A DNA stretch of 64,000 bases from Crambe crambe (GCA_963924555.1 OZ004583.1:2141501-2205500), one strand, 5' to 3'. Counted from the first letter of the stretch, positions 34,999 through 47,771 are shown. A program made the numbers and translations. The notes: generated by a model not told the origin, from the sequence alone.

Positions 34999-37900
34999 TT
35001 AGTGAAGAATTAGTTCCATTTCAACAGTGCTCTCAATACTCGTGTCTTCATTTCCTACAATAACCAGCACTTTTCCCATCTCTCTGGTAATGAGGCCTGC
35101 CACACAGAGGCAACGGGCAGACTTCAAGTGACCCCACAATTCCCAGCTCCTAGACTCAGTGTTGTAAGCATTCACCTCATCAGTCATTCCCCCATCAGCT
35201 TTCATCCCTCCAATGAGTAGAACTGTGTCCATTTCTTCAACAGCAATAAAAGCTGCTTTTGTGACTGGAAACTCCATTACCTCACTCCACAGATTAGGTA
35301 GACTGCTGTAAGATAATGAACGTTTTATCTTCTTGGTAATACTGGAGTGTCGTTGTGTTATAAGCTGCTGCAGCCCATACATGTACATGGAGGTCACCTG
35401 ATCCCGAATCCCATTGATACCTCCAATCGCATAGATATTCCCATTGCACACAAGAGCCGAGAGTGAAGTGGATGTGATTGGCTTGGGTAAATCAACAGTA
35501 GTGCTCCACTTGAGAGTAAAGATGTCGAGTATTTCAACAGTTTTCAGGAATGCTTGTTTCTGCTGTCCTCCCATGACAACGATGTAGTTCTCAGTACTAG
35601 CAGCTGCTGCACTGTGTCGCCTTGTTGGCATTGGAGGGATACGATCCATACGCCAGGACTCCGTTTCTGTCAGGATGTAAACTTTATTGGTAACTTCACC
35701 TTTCTCCTTTCCTCCCACTGCAATCAGATTCTCTGCAAAGATCGCTAAAGTACTGTGATGGGTGGGACATAATGAACACACAACTGACCACGTGTTATCA
35801 GTGGAATTGTAGCAGTAAATTAAATTCTGCCTGCTACTCCGGCAATACATTCTGGTGCCTATTACTACTGCATCACAGCCTTTGTTTATGTCACTTGGTG
35901 TGGATTTGGGAACTGGAAGCCATTGGAAATTTTTTTTTGCTAATAACGTAGCACTAGATTGAGAACCCTGATTTCTAGCTGCCCCATGAGTGACTATTTC
36001 AGCCAGAGGATTTTTTCCCATACTAGTCTTTGTAGCTAAATCTTGTGGAGAGTCTTCTTCAAACTTCACCAAATGCTCTCTGTTTTCTATGCTTTCTTGC
36101 TTCATACTAGCTATTCTCCCCTCCAACTCTCTATAATCTTGCTTCAACTTCTCCAACTCACCAAAAACCACCTTTTCTTCTTCAACAGTTTTCTTCACTT
36201 TATTTTCCAATTTCTTCCTCTCTTCTTTCAATATTTTGATTTCAGCATGTGCAGATTCAAGATCGTTATGCACCCCCAATTCTTCCTGCAAGCTTTGTTC
36301 ATATTTTTTACTCTGCCTATGATGACCAAAGTAGTCACACAATGTAGCTGCTTCTGGTCTATTGGCAGGTTCGTCTGCAATGCAACTGAGGATAATAGGT
36401 CTGAAGGGGTGATGGAAGTCTATTAAACTCAAGTGATCCTTTCTTCTCTCGTGTTCGGGGACTGGGACGAGGATTCCCTGATGATTGTATTGGGGTTCAT
36501 TGGTGATGATATGTTCGGTGTGATAACGATGACGATGTGTAGGTTCTGGGTATTTTCTGGTCACTATCTGGATTGTAAGGACTCCAAGAGAAAAACAGTC
36601 AATCTTGTCAGTATGCACTTTCGGCAAGACCTACATATTATGGAAGTTTGATTAAGAAGGCAAGAATGGTAGGTTATCAAGCTGTAATAGTGCACTGGAA
36701 TTAATTTGAAAACTTTCTCCGTATAATATAGTAGTTAGCTATAGTAGTCACTTTTAAGGTATTTTAACATAAAGTTGGTATACATAACTACGTAGCTAAT
36801 TTTATCACGACGACTGCCTACTCTTTAGCTAGCTATAGCTATAGAGGCTATATGTAGTATTATGGGAAATGGATCATAGGAGGAAATTCACCATGCATTA
36901 TAACTACTACACTAACTTGTCATTGATGTGTCACTTTGATTAAAGGACTGTTGTGAGAGCATGCATGGTTAATTTCTTAATCATAGCAATCCATTATTCA
37001 GGCCTGAATCCTCTCTACTTCTAAATTCCATCACCACCGGCTGACTGATTTCTGTCAAAACAAATTTGCTACATGCTAAATGATGCGCATAATATATAGC
37101 TAGTGCAATATGAGGCTTCCCTTCCTACTAGCTATACAGCCAACCTTTCAGCAGGACTTAGATACATACATCATAATTGATAATGATTCTAATGATTCCC
37201 TTATAATTTATGATTACAAGTACCCTCTAGGGGGTAGCTGATGTTTCAGATATGACTAAGCTATAGATTCAGTGCCTTGTGCTCTTTGGGATATGGTATA
37301 TAGCTAGCTATAGCTATTATGGAACAGTGGGATAATTATGAAACACTTTTGACTCTCTTTAAAGTAAATTCCACATAATTTCTGTTTTTATCTACCTAAA
37401 ATTAATAGTATATTTCGCACACAACAAACTATAATAATTTTTTATAGTAACTTAAGGCTCACTGTTTCTGGAGCCATATACACATCAGCTCCTGGGACTT
37501 GTGTGACTGAACCTCCATCGCTCAACTCGTGGAGCTTGACCATTCCAAAGTCACTCAATTTTGCCCTGCTGTTGCCAATCAGCAGGACGTTGTTACTTGA
37601 GAGATCTCTGTGGATAATATTGTTCAAATGCAAGAACGCTAACGCCAAAGAGATATCGTGTATAATTATAACTTGAATATGGAATGGAACTTTGGAACGG
37701 GATAGGAATGTAGTCAGGTTCTCATCCATTAGTTCCATCAAGAGAACCGGCTGCTTGCAATCTTCCACCACTCCTAGGAACTGAACAATGTTGGGGTGAT
37801 GGAGGTTGCTCAGAATCTCGCATTCCCTATTGAATCTGACCACAGGGAGGCGCCGATGGTACAGCTGTCTGCCTTCTTGTCCCACTCCAGGCTCCTCCTG

Positions 37901-38044
37901 AGCTAGCACTAAGTGGAGAATCTTGGCTGCACATGTGAGATTGTCACACACTGCTTTATAAACATTGCCATATGCTCCTGTTCCCAAGATGTCCTTGACA
38001 CCTCTCTTTATCTCAACGTGTCTGAATCCTATTTTCTTGTCCAT
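34999..38044 (-). CDS. Protein kinase - coiled coil - Kelch repeat fusion, copy 2
   Basis: Two exons: 38044-37463 (194 codons) and 36630-34999, 737 aa. The exon border is the same as in copy 1, directly after the APE motif. The kinase residues are intact (GTGAYGNVYK, CAAKILH, HRDLSSNN, DFG, APE). Compared with copy 1 it lacks two residues in a PVPFH repeat, gains a His/Tyr-rich insertion after KYPEPT, and has a shorter linker between the coil and the Kelch part (REHLVKFEEDSPQ versus a longer stretch in copy 1). Kelch GG motifs are retained (AVGGKEKG, VMGGQQK, AIGGING, LIGGMKA). Both copies keep open frames despite many substitutions, which suggests both are expressed and selected. It lies directly downstream of a complete TRIM-NHL gene on the same strand. 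Confidence 0.85.
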
Positions 38045-38694
38045 CTCCTCTTTTTAGTTATACCAGTGGCAGCCACTTCAAAAGAAAAAAAAATTCCTTT
38101 ATGGCTACACAAGATTGCTAGCTAGTTAGCTATGGAAACAGCCTCTTATTATAACCACTAGGAAACTTGCCTCTTTACAGTATTAAACTAGCTATAGGTA
38201 GCTAGGTATTATGAACTACAAGATTAGTTAGCTACCTGTAGCTAACTACCTCTTCATAGTAATCTTCTTGCGGAAGAGTTATCCCACTCACCTATGTAAA
38301 AGTTGACTCTGCATGTGCAGAAGGTGCAGCCATACAAATACAAATACATCTACATTTGTACAGTCCCAACTAGATCACATGATAATTGTAAATGGATTCA
38401 GTAGTACTAGACACTTCCTGTTATAATCATTGCTATTATATACCACGGTATGTGTTAGAGAGCTGATCTGGGAGCAATTAACTCCTATCCCATGCATCCA
38501 CCCCCAACCCCCCTCCCCCTCCCCCCAATGCTCACATGGTCAGTAAATAATTTTAATGGACAAAAAAAAAAAAAAAAAAAAAAGAAAAAAAAAAGCATAC
38601 AGTAAAATTTGATTAGCTATAAGTTGACATTACAGAATGATCAAATGAATGTTGGCATAGCTACTATAATACTAAAATGAGAAAAAGAAACAAA
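38045..38694. other. Region between TRIM-NHL A and kinase-Kelch copy 2
   Basis: Non-coding, homologous to 33981-34609 and 55344-55936. Includes an A-rich run (38563-38593). Confidence 0.6.
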
Positions 38695-40935
38695 CTAAAA
38701 TACTTGGAGTCTTTTATTAATACAATCACAGATATACAAAAAACCATCCTTATCAACATGAACTCCATATGGATACCTAAATTCACCTCTGTTCTTCCCA
38801 GATTGTCCAAATGAGGTCACGTGCTCCCCCATGGTGGTGTACACTTCAACATTCTGCTTTCCCCAGTTGGTTACGTAAATATATTCATCAGTGACACACA
38901 CACCGGAAGGTTCCTTCAACTCTTTTTCGCCAAAGGAGTAGAGGAATTCACCTCTATTACTGAAGACTTGAACGCAAGGATTCTTAGTGATGACACTGAA
39001 ATACAGGTTACCACGTTTGTCAGAAGACATTCGATTGAATAATCCAGTGCCTTTTTGAAGCGAAGCAAATTCCTTAACGTACTCCAAGCTTTTGGTGTAA
39101 CACTCGATATTACCTTTAATTCCACACACAATAACTTTATCTCCAACCACAATCAAATCGACATGTCCAGACTGTTTTCCAACTTGCTTTGCAGTTATTA
39201 TTGTCAGGTTCTTATCTGACTTGTAAATTGTACTGCTCCCCCAATCAACGAAGTAAATATTATCTTCACTGTCAACAGCCACACCATGGAGAGCTTGAAA
39301 GTTGTGCTTCCATCGTTTGATGCTTCTCAGCTTCTTTCCCTCCTTGTCCAACATCACAATGTCTCCCCCTCGTTCGGTCACAATCATCTCTCCCTTTGAA
39401 TTGAAGGCTACGTCAACTGGACAGTTCAGTCCAGGGATGATCTTGACAGGCTTACCCAGCTTACTTGGATGGATAGAGATAAACACAGGGAAGGGACTAC
39501 CAGCTACTTCCTGGCCATTCACAGTAACAGTCAGTTCATGAAGTCCACGAACAGGGGGCGTGTAGGAAATACGATATTCATTGCCTTCACTTCGATCAAT
39601 GTTGCACTTGATGTTTGATCCATTCATCAGTGACTTCAATTGGCCTGTGACAGCACACTCTTGTTTGGTGTACTTTCCATTAGTGAGTTTAGGTGTTAGG
39701 GAGAATTCACATTTCTTGTTGACTTCAGCAATTTTGATTCCTTCACCAACTACTGTACACTTTGTAGGATCAATGCTAAGAGAAATTATCTTTGCTTTAG
39801 TCTGACAAAGCTTCTTCAGGTCTTCAGCACAGCTCACCTCCACCCCTATGTCCACCTCCTCCACTGGATCCAGACTCATTCTTTCCTTTTCAATCTCTCT
39901 GTCAATGCGACTCTTGATCTCAGCATACATGCCCATGAACATGACTTCGTCTTTTGTCGAATGTTCCAAACATTGTTCAGTGAATTCAATCACACTTTGA
40001 ATGGCTGCACAATAAGTGGACAGATTTTTCTTCTGGCCAGAGAGATGCTCAAATTTCCCCATCACTTTTGATGCAGCCTCTTTCAACAATTTTTGTCTGT
40101 GATTTTCGAGAATCTTTTGAAATTCGTCAAAAGAGCTGTTGATGTGGTCGGCTATAGAATCTCCCTGGGCCTCTATCTCGTGCTGTGTGGTTTGTATCTC
40201 CTCCACAGCATGCGACAACTCCACCTTCACTTTTCTCAAAGGCTCCAAATCTGCCATCAGCTTCTTCTTCATCTCGGGAGCAGACGTTTTTACGAACTCA
40301 TAAATGTGACTCAAATGATCTTTGACAGTGCAATCACGACATATGAGAAGGTTGCAGTCAAAGCAATAGATCTTCAATGGTTCCTCATGCTTTTTACACA
40401 CTTGAAGTGGCGATTCTTCCATAACGATCTCTTCAGCTCCTTCTTTAAGCTCGTCTAGCGAAGCAATCTTGTGGCCAGCAAAAATTTTCATTCGATGATG
40501 TTGTTTGACACATTCTGTGCATATGAACTGGGTACACTGTCGACAGAAGGCTTCAGCCTTGCTCCCACAACACATTTCACACTTGGCGTCCACCATACCG
40601 TGAGCTCGTTCCAGCTTGGAGTGTAACTCTTTCATGCGATTGAGGAAGAAAGCTGTCGGGAGCTGATCTATGTTGCCCTGGGGGAGGATGGTGTCTTTAC
40701 GACACTCGGGGCAAGAGAATGGCTTGTTGATACCAGTCCTCAGGGTCAACCTGTGGATGCACTGCTTGCAGTAGTAGTGGCAGCAAGGAAGAACCTTGGG
40801 TTCTGTGTAGTGATCATGACAGATGGCACACGTGATCTCCTTCTCAAGATCTTCCACACTTTTCTCCAGGTCTTCCATACTCTTAATGTCTTTTTCAGCC
40901 ATGTATTCCATACTCTTAATGTCTTTTTCAGCCAT
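38695..40935 (-). CDS. TRIM-NHL RING-type ubiquitin ligase A
   Basis: A single-exon gene of 746 codons. Order: a RING finger (C36-C78; CAICHDHY, CCHYYCKQC, CPEC), two B-boxes (about 119-156 CEMCCGSKAEAFCRQC and 180-211 CKKHEEPLKIYC), a coiled coil (about 215-340), a filamin-type immunoglobulin domain (about 395-510; GSPFPVFISIHPSKLGKP) and a C-terminal NHL beta-propeller (about 515-746, ending LQVF). This is the TRIM2/TRIM3/TRIM71 architecture. Such proteins act as E3 ubiquitin ligases and many bind RNA or protein through the propeller. All zinc ligands of the RING look present. The N-terminus contains a tandem 10-residue duplication (MAEKDIKSME repeated) absent from TRIM-NHL B. It is intronless, as is its copy at 55937-58138, with which it is highly similar. 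Confidence 0.93.
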   Translation of the reverse strand: MAEKDIKSMEYMAEKDIKSMEDLEKSVEDLEKEITCAICHDHYTEPKVLPCCHYYCKQCIHRLTLRTGINKPFSCPECRKDTILPQGNIDQLPTAFFLNRMKELHSKLERAHGMVDAKCEMCCGSKAEAFCRQCTQFICTECVKQHHRMKIFAGHKIASLDELKEGAEEIVMEESPLQVCKKHEEPLKIYCFDCNLLICRDCTVKDHLSHIYEFVKTSAPEMKKKLMADLEPLRKVKVELSHAVEEIQTTQHEIEAQGDSIADHINSSFDEFQKILENHRQKLLKEAASKVMGKFEHLSGQKKNLSTYCAAIQSVIEFTEQCLEHSTKDEVMFMGMYAEIKSRIDREIEKERMSLDPVEEVDIGVEVSCAEDLKKLCQTKAKIISLSIDPTKCTVVGEGIKIAEVNKKCEFSLTPKLTNGKYTKQECAVTGQLKSLMNGSNIKCNIDRSEGNEYRISYTPPVRGLHELTVTVNGQEVAGSPFPVFISIHPSKLGKPVKIIPGLNCPVDVAFNSKGEMIVTERGGDIVMLDKEGKKLRSIKRWKHNFQALHGVAVDSEDNIYFVDWGSSTIYKSDKNLTIITAKQVGKQSGHVDLIVVGDKVIVCGIKGNIECYTKSLEYVKEFASLQKGTGLFNRMSSDKRGNLYFSVITKNPCVQVFSNRGEFLYSFGEKELKEPSGVCVTDEYIYVTNWGKQNVEVYTTMGEHVTSFGQSGKNRGEFRYPYGVHVDKDGFLYICDCINKRLQVF

Positions 40936-41536
40936 GTATTATGTCAAGATATAGATACAAATACAGAGTAGACTGGATCGAGTCTGGTTCACGAGACCGT
41001 AGATAGAGCTAGCTAGAGGAGAGAAGGGATTGGCAACGGGCTCACGTGCGCCATTGCGTTGTACAAAGTGGCGCGTTTCGCGCGGGAATTTGGTGGGAAA
41101 GAGTGAAAGTTAGGATTGTGCACCCCCCTCAAGCCAGTGGTCTAAATTTGGGGCTTGGGGGGGATGCAAGGTCACCTTAAGGTCACCACGTGGCTGTTTG
41201 GGGTTGTTTTCGGGTAAGAATAGGACTTCAATTGCTAGCTGAGGCTCTGTTTAGCACATTTTGGACCAGTAGTAGTTCTACAGCAGCCCTTCCTGCTTGA
41301 TCAGCTCCAGGTATGTGTTAAGGATGGATAGAGAAAGCTTAAGGATGCGTTAATTTAGCCTAGACTGGGGTGTAATTAAGTGTAGTGTTTGGTTGTATTG
41401 GTTTGTTGTTGTGTACCTGTTGCTGGTTCATTTTTCTTATGTTTGGTGTCATTTTAATGCTAGGGATGCTCCAGGTACACATTAGTACAATGAATTCTAT
41501 TTGGGGAGTTTTTAGTTCATTTTTCTTGTATTTTTT
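40936..41536. other. TRIM-NHL A 5' flank
   Basis: The first roughly 55 bp match the flank of TRIM-NHL B, then the two diverge. CG-rich words (GGCGCGTTTCGCGCGGG near 41071) suggest a promoter. No exon is seen. Confidence 0.5.
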
Positions 41537-42282
41537 TGCCTCGGCACCAAAGTGCCGAGGCGCAGTGCTGGAAGCGACTATGATCAGCGATGGTGGTACG
41601 TTTCACGCGCACGCGCAATGATGCACGATGATGCAGATCGAGCACGTGCATTAATTTAGCTCTGGCTAGCTAGACAAAGTACTAAGGACAAACAGACAGG
41701 CTCAGCTCAGGCTCGCAGTTACTACGCGATAACTCTAGTACTGATGATTCTTGGCCGTCTTTGCCAACAAATTAAGCCCATTATCACATGCAGAGAACTG
41801 ACTAAAAGACAGCAGTGAACAAAAACAACAGAGATTGCAAGGTACACGAACTAGTGCTTCGTTTGAAGTGTCAAAGAGAGAGCCATGGTGAAGGAGAATC
41901 TCAGAACTAAGACTTTGAGGCTTCCAAACAATGAGAATCCAGTACACATACTTCAATCAAGCTATGCTGAGAATAACCATTAAACGACAGTTGAACAGCA
42001 AGAATAGTGTGTAAATACTAATCTTACTACAATAATATTATAAGCCATGTTGCTCAGTGTGCTTTATTTGGAACTCTCCACAGAAAAGAAGCTGAGAGAA
42101 ATATTACAACCCCCCACACTTTTCATTAATTATGCCCATGAGTGTTCAGCCAATCATCCTTGTAGGACTCTGGTTTCAAGCTGGTGATCCTCAGTGTATC
42201 TTTATCGTCTCTTATATACCACTGTCACGTCGTATTCACTATAAAGCATTTAAAATAGAGGTTGCACTTAAGTGCCGAGGCA
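41537..42282. mobile_element. 746-bp element with TGCCTCGGCAC terminal inverted repeats
   Basis: TGCCTCGGCACC at 41537-41548 is matched by AGTGCCGAGGCA at 42271-42282 (11 bp perfect). A second inward copy, GTGCCGAGGC, follows the left end at once, making it a hairpin. No open frame of note lies inside. It may be a MITE, or the left part of the adjacent P-like element. Confidence 0.55.
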
Positions 42283-42719
42283 TTCCTAGTCTTTTTAAAA
42301 GACTAACTTGTTATAGGGTGTGTGAGCCTGTTATGTAATGGGGCGGAAGTTTAGGCTTACGCAGCCTAAGAATCTTGAGAGAAAAAAAAATGAGTTGAAA
42401 AAGGTTTGCTAACTATTTTATTGGGTCAGCTGTACTTAGAGTGAGCACATACTTGGAGTGAGCGCAGTGGCTGTGGTTTTCATTGTTATATATACTTGAG
42501 TATTATTTCCCTCACACTGGTGCACAACCAAGTTAACTTAGGCCATTCCAATCTGCATTTTAGTTTCAGATCCTTCTCAAGTGCCCTTAAGAGCTTGCTC
42601 TGCTTCTGTGAGCACCTTCGTATGGTAACTAGTCCTGCATCTTCATGCTGATAAAGTTGTGCGCCAAAATTTGTTTTACCACACCTACATAACATCACAT
42701 GTAAGTGCTCTATTTATTA

Positions 42720-45700
42720 ATAGGTTGCGTCTCCTGACCCGCCAGCCTCTGGTTCAGCATCCTCCGCATCCTCCACATCCGAATCTGTACCGTCTCCGTC
42801 TGTACTATCCCCACCTGTACCAGTACCATCTGCATCGGTACCCATAACACTACAGGACCTTCATTTGTTCATGTCTATCCATGAATTTAACAATGGATGG
42901 GTTGATCAAACAAAACTGGAGAAAATACGATTGTGTAAACTTTCCGATGATCCTTGTACTTCAGTTACACATTCTTTAATAATTGATCACGACTTAACGT
43001 GGACCTGCTTTTTCTACGGTCATGAAGTTAAATCTCTTCCTCCTTTCAACTCTTTCCCTAATATTATTGATCATGTGTCTCTTCAGCGACTCCTTGAAAC
43101 ATTGACTCCTGTCGTCTTTGCCCAGGAAATCCTGATAAACAGTTCCTTTCTTTGTGTGATGTGAGGAAGGGGAAGTTTTTCTCGGTTGACAAAAAAATTA
43201 CAGCATATGAAGATGCAAACTGCAAGATTAAGTATGATGGTGTGGAGTATGATCGTACAATACGAACAACAGGCTGCAGTATTTTGGTTTCAAGTGGGCC
43301 ATGCCTTTCATGTAAAAAATTTCGATCATCATTGAGATCCATGTATAGCAGGTGGCAGAAAAAGTCTCAGTCTCCGAAGAAGTTCAGTAATAATCGCTAC
43401 TTAACCACACCACAAAAGGCTAAAAAGTTGGCTCGTCTGCAAGCTCGGGCACTGTCTGCTGAAAGGGAACTCCAGTTGTTGAATGAAAAAATACAGAAGC
43501 AAAGGGCATAACAGTTGATTCTGATCTCCACAATGATTTAAGTTCCATCATGAAGGATAGTTCCTCATCTGTTCTAGCAAAATTTCCGGAAGGGAGTTTC
43601 CAGCGTCTCTTCTAGGAGCAACAATTTAAAGCATTATGTGTATCTTGTGCTAAGAACATGAAGTGGCATCCGATGATGGTGCGCTGGTGCCTCAATTTGA
43701 AGCTTCTTTCGACATCATGCTACCATGCTCTCAGGACGTCAGGATTTGTTAAGTTACCGTCAGAGCGTACGTTACGCGATTATACGCACTACGTCAAGTC
43801 ACGCTCGGGATTCCAGGATGACATCGATGATGACCTTGCTAAAGAGGCTAACATTAAAGAACTGCCTGAGTATAAGAAGTATATCGTTTTGTTAATAGAT
43901 GAAATGAAAATCAAAGAATCTTTGGTGTGTGACAAAATAGGCACGAAAGTTATTGGATTTGTGGACCTGGGGTCATTCAATAATCAGCTGGTTCAATTTG
44001 AGGAATCATGCAATACACCCCCAATTGCCTCGCACATGCTGGTCCTGATGGTACGTGGAATCTTCATGAAATTTGAGTATCCATACGCCCATTTTCCGAC
44101 TCACAAACTGTCTGGAGCTACATTGTTTCCTATTATGTGGGAAGCTGTGGAACGTTTGGAGTTCTTGGGGTTTAAGGTGATAGTCATTACCCTCTCCCAA
44201 CAGGAAATTTTTTAGTCTACATGGCTCTTACAAGACTAAAAATCCTTACAGTGAAGATCGATATATATTTTATGTCTGACCCGCCTCACCTCCTCAAAAC
44301 GGCAAGAAATTGTTGGTCTCACAGTGGGGCACACGGAAGGACAAGGGACCTGTGGGTGAGGTCAATGTAGCAGACTAACCCATTGGTTAGAAAAAGCGGA
44401 GTACCAACCACACCTTAGGAGATTTCCACTTCACACAAGTTTGGTGGGCCTTGTGTTTCTGATCCCCTAATCTCGGACTTGTCAATTGCCATGGTTATAG
44501 AGGGGTGGCCAATTCTTTTCAGGGGTAAATAAGGGACTTTTGAAGTGGCCTCAATATGTACAAAGGAGGTGTCCAGATTATAGGTTGTGTCCAAGTGTGC
44601 ATAGACTAAGCTATGGTTTGCATGTGTTATGTAGATTGATGGTGAAGAGATATCTTGGTTACACCTCACTGAGCTCTATGATGCTCAAGTTGGAATGGCT
44701 TCTAGTTCAAGTGGATTGAAGCTGCTTACGAAACTATCTCGTGACCATATTGAGCTAACGTCTTTTTTCTCGGATGAGGGTGGATCTTGCCACTCAGGTA
44801 CTACTTCTTCATTGTTTGTTGAAATTGGTTACTGTTGTTCAATGTGCAACACAGGCCTTGAGTGAATCAATGGCCAATGGACTGAACTATTATGGATGGT
44901 CAGGAACCAAGGAAACTGAGAAATTTATAAGAGTTTTTGACAAGTTTTTTGACTGTGTCAAATGTCCGCTCTATCAAGGAAGCAGCAACCAAGAGGAAAC
45001 CTGTTCAAGAGTCCTGACGATGCCAGGCTGAAGGTACAATAGTTCCCTAATCTGGACTAAATTTGGCCACCACTGTACAGATGCACTCAGGGTGCACTTG
45101 TAGTAGATAAGGCCTTAGCCAAACCTTATTCTTACCTGGCAGGGGAGGCTCCACCAAATTTGTGTTGGGGGGCTAAACTGTGTTTTAATTTCCCCCCTAA
45201 TAGTAAGCCATGGTTATTTGAAGGTTTTGATCATGCAGTCAATTGCTAATACCAATCAGGATATGCATGCTTTGTCTGGTCATTGATCTGAGATCTCAAA
45301 GAGAACAAGCCCATATCTTTTGCTGTGATCTGAATATAAAAATGTTTTGTAGCAGGCACCACATTAGTGAGAATTGCAAGTGGTGATTAGCACTTAATTT
45401 TTAATGCAGTGGTTGGAGAGAGACTTCCTTGGCTACTTGGATCACTGGGAAGAGTCTGTGTGGGCTCGAGAGGGTTTTACACCAGGAGAAAAGGCCATGA
45501 TGCTTCTTAGCAGAGAAACCTGAGAAGGTCTCAGAATGACAGGTGTGCACCATAAAGAATTTTCAAATGTGGCCACAATACACATGGTGGTACATAATGG
45601 GGTGCGCTAAATAGAATACTTTTACTAAGTGGAACTTATGAACAAAGGACATGTTGGGACCTGCCGTTTTGCCCTTAATAAAGGTGTTGCTGGTTAATAC

Positions 45701-46099
45701 AGATTATCAGGATGCATCAGAGGGCTCTTGTGTTCAGAGTACTCTAGGTAGTTTTGCGAATATTTCTTCTCTTGTTTTTGTGTAGTGAAATCATTTGTGG
45801 AAGTGACCAGACTACTCCTTAGACTTCCAGGGATCAGTGGACAGTACCTGCTGAGTGAAAGGTTTACCCAAGACCCCCTTGAGAACTATTTTAGCCGCCA
45901 AAGAGCCCAAGGATCTCGTTGCAACAACCCTACTGCTAGTGCTTGTCTTACAGCAGCACAGAGTATCCGAGTACAAGGTTCCGCAGCACTCCAACCTGTG
46001 AGAGGAAACTGCAGCAGGAAACATCGTCTCTTCTCTGGAAAAGAAGTTATTGATGATACCCCACTGAGGAAAAGAGCGAAGTCAAGCAAAAAAAAATAA
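42720..46099 (+). pseudogene. Decayed P-element-like transposase
   Basis: Plus-strand fragments in order: 42725-43110 (Ser/Pro-rich, then LHLFMSIHEFNNGW), 43115-43511 (CPGNPDKQF, TGCSILV, LSCKKFRSSLR), about 43585-44215 (LRDYTHYV, LLIDEMKIKESL, MVRGIFMKFEYPYAHFPTH), 44250-44340 (MSDPPHLLKTARNCW), 44640-45030 (LHLTELYDAQ, ALSESMANGLNYYGW; short intron 44799-44854), 45420-45540 (FLGYLDHWEESVW, FTPGEKAMMLLSRET) and 45785-46099 (DPLENYFSRQRAQGSR). These match the P-element/THAP9-type transposase core as I know it. There are at least five lesions: frame shifts near 43113, 43510, 44198 and 44280, an in-frame TAG at about 43615 and a TGA at about 45520. The SDGA-type segment expected before PNRKFF is deleted, so the product cannot be active. 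Confidence 0.75.
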
Positions 46100-46245
46100 A
46101 AAATAAACAGAACTGTTTATGAGACATTTGTTGTTTTTGTGTTTTTTTTAAATTCTTGTTCTGTTTACGTGGTAAGGGTTTGTTTGGGTTTGTCTTCCAC
46201 AGAGTGGGGTTCTTTTTATGAGTCAGCTTCACTGGCACTCCCATC

Positions 46246-47081
46246 TTATTCTCCAACACTACTACCACCATCCTGTTCGGTGTCAGTGCTGATGCTTCCG
46301 TTGTCTTCCTCCTCAACTGCAATACTGTCTTCTCCCTGTACTGTGGCAGTAGTTTTAGCGCCTTTCTTCCCCTTTGCTTTGATATCTTTACGGAGTGACT
46401 TCTTCCTTGTGACTGTTTTTTTTGGTCTGTTTCTTGTACTGGTCCATCCAGTTTCCAGCAGTAGAAAATCCCCGAACAGTAATCCACAACTCAACAATTT
46501 TTGTAAGTAGATGAAGGGCATCATTGTAGTCCGTAATATCAATTGATAGCATCGACCAAAAAAATTGAATATCATCGTCATCTAACAGGTCTTGAATTAG
46601 CAGCTCTTTAGTTTTAGATGGATTTCTTAGATGCTGGGGTAGAACACTTCTTGTTTTCAGCTCCAAAGCACGAAAAAAAAGGTAGCTGTTGTCATTGACA
46701 GCAAATAAACCACCCCGGTCGACCAGATGTATCCACATTTTAGTGTAGTCATAGAAGTTAGCCACTTACTGCCATTGATGTCAGGCACTCAACATACAAT
46801 GCAGCCCGAGGACTGTGGTCTTTCTTGTATACTTGCAACAGTTTATGGGCTATAAACCCACTAACATATCTTATTACGTTTTCTTCTGCATACAAGCCTG
46901 ACTGTGTGACTGGGTTCACCTTAGGAGTTGCAGAAAAGCGGCTGGTCAGCAATTTCTCAAAAATGCATCTGTTCACAGATTGTGAGAGAAGATTGGGGAC
47001 ATTAGGGACATATTCCTTCCATATTGAGGGGAAGCCCAATCGATTTTTCTGAAACTTGCTAAACGACCTTTCTTTTGCCAA
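46246..47081 (-). pseudogene. Second ORF of the P-like element, unknown function, frameshifted
   Basis: Three overlapping minus-strand frames: 47081-46758 (motif ENVIRYVSGFIAHKLLQVYKK), 46765-46388 (motif WIHLVDRGGLFAVNDNSYLF) and a Lys-rich acidic tail to 46246. One-base shifts near 46762 and about 46440 separate them. It is convergent with the transposase, whose stop is at 46099. I recall similar RYVAGY / DRGGLF proteins as repeat-associated ORFs in cnidarian and sponge genomes, but their function is not known to me. It is probably carried by the transposon. Confidence 0.5.
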
Positions 47082-47768
47082 ATGATGTCTTGGTCACAAC
47101 AATACATGCCTAAGAAAGAAATTCTTATCAAGGGGTAATAAGAGGTAACAGGAGTAAACTTGCCTCAATTGCTTCCAATAGTTTCTGGGCAAAGCTGCTG
47201 ATATCTGGCTTCTCCAGTAGTGTTTCCATAACTGGCACAGCTGACTCATGGCTACGTCGCCTCTCTGTGATGAGTTGTCACTTTTGTGTTGAACCTTGAC
47301 CTCTAGTACTCGACGCCAACTGTTTTTAATTAGGGGCGTGGCTCAGTTAACTTCCGTCCACTTATCAGCTGATACAGTGGTGGATTCGCAGCAATGCGAG
47401 GGACCATGCCTTTTTACGAGGGTAACAATCATGGCTCAGTTAACTCCCATGCAACTTTCCATTTTGGAAGATGGTAGAGTTTTATGTGTTATTCAGGGCC
47501 ACTCATGATCTGTCTCATATTATTGAGTAAGTTAGCTACCTGATTATGATTATTAACAATGGCAATGCAGTGGTCCTTAGTGTATATTCAAGTTTTAGCT
47601 GTTCATATTATTATTTAAGATTATGAATAAGGCTGGCATTTTCTGAAAATTAGAAGCTATAGCTTCTTATCAAGTTAGTGGTGAACCCATAATAGAGACT
47701 GACTCATAGCTAGAATATACTCACATCTACCCTAGCAATGTCATTGCAGTGGAGTAGGAATAGGGCTA

Positions 47769-47771
<3 letters not shown>

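Noticed and set aside
40093-40458. Plus-strand hydrophobic frames antisense to the TRIM genes (also 57335-57655)
   Set aside because: They recur only because the TRIM coding sequence is duplicated; the complementary frame explains them.
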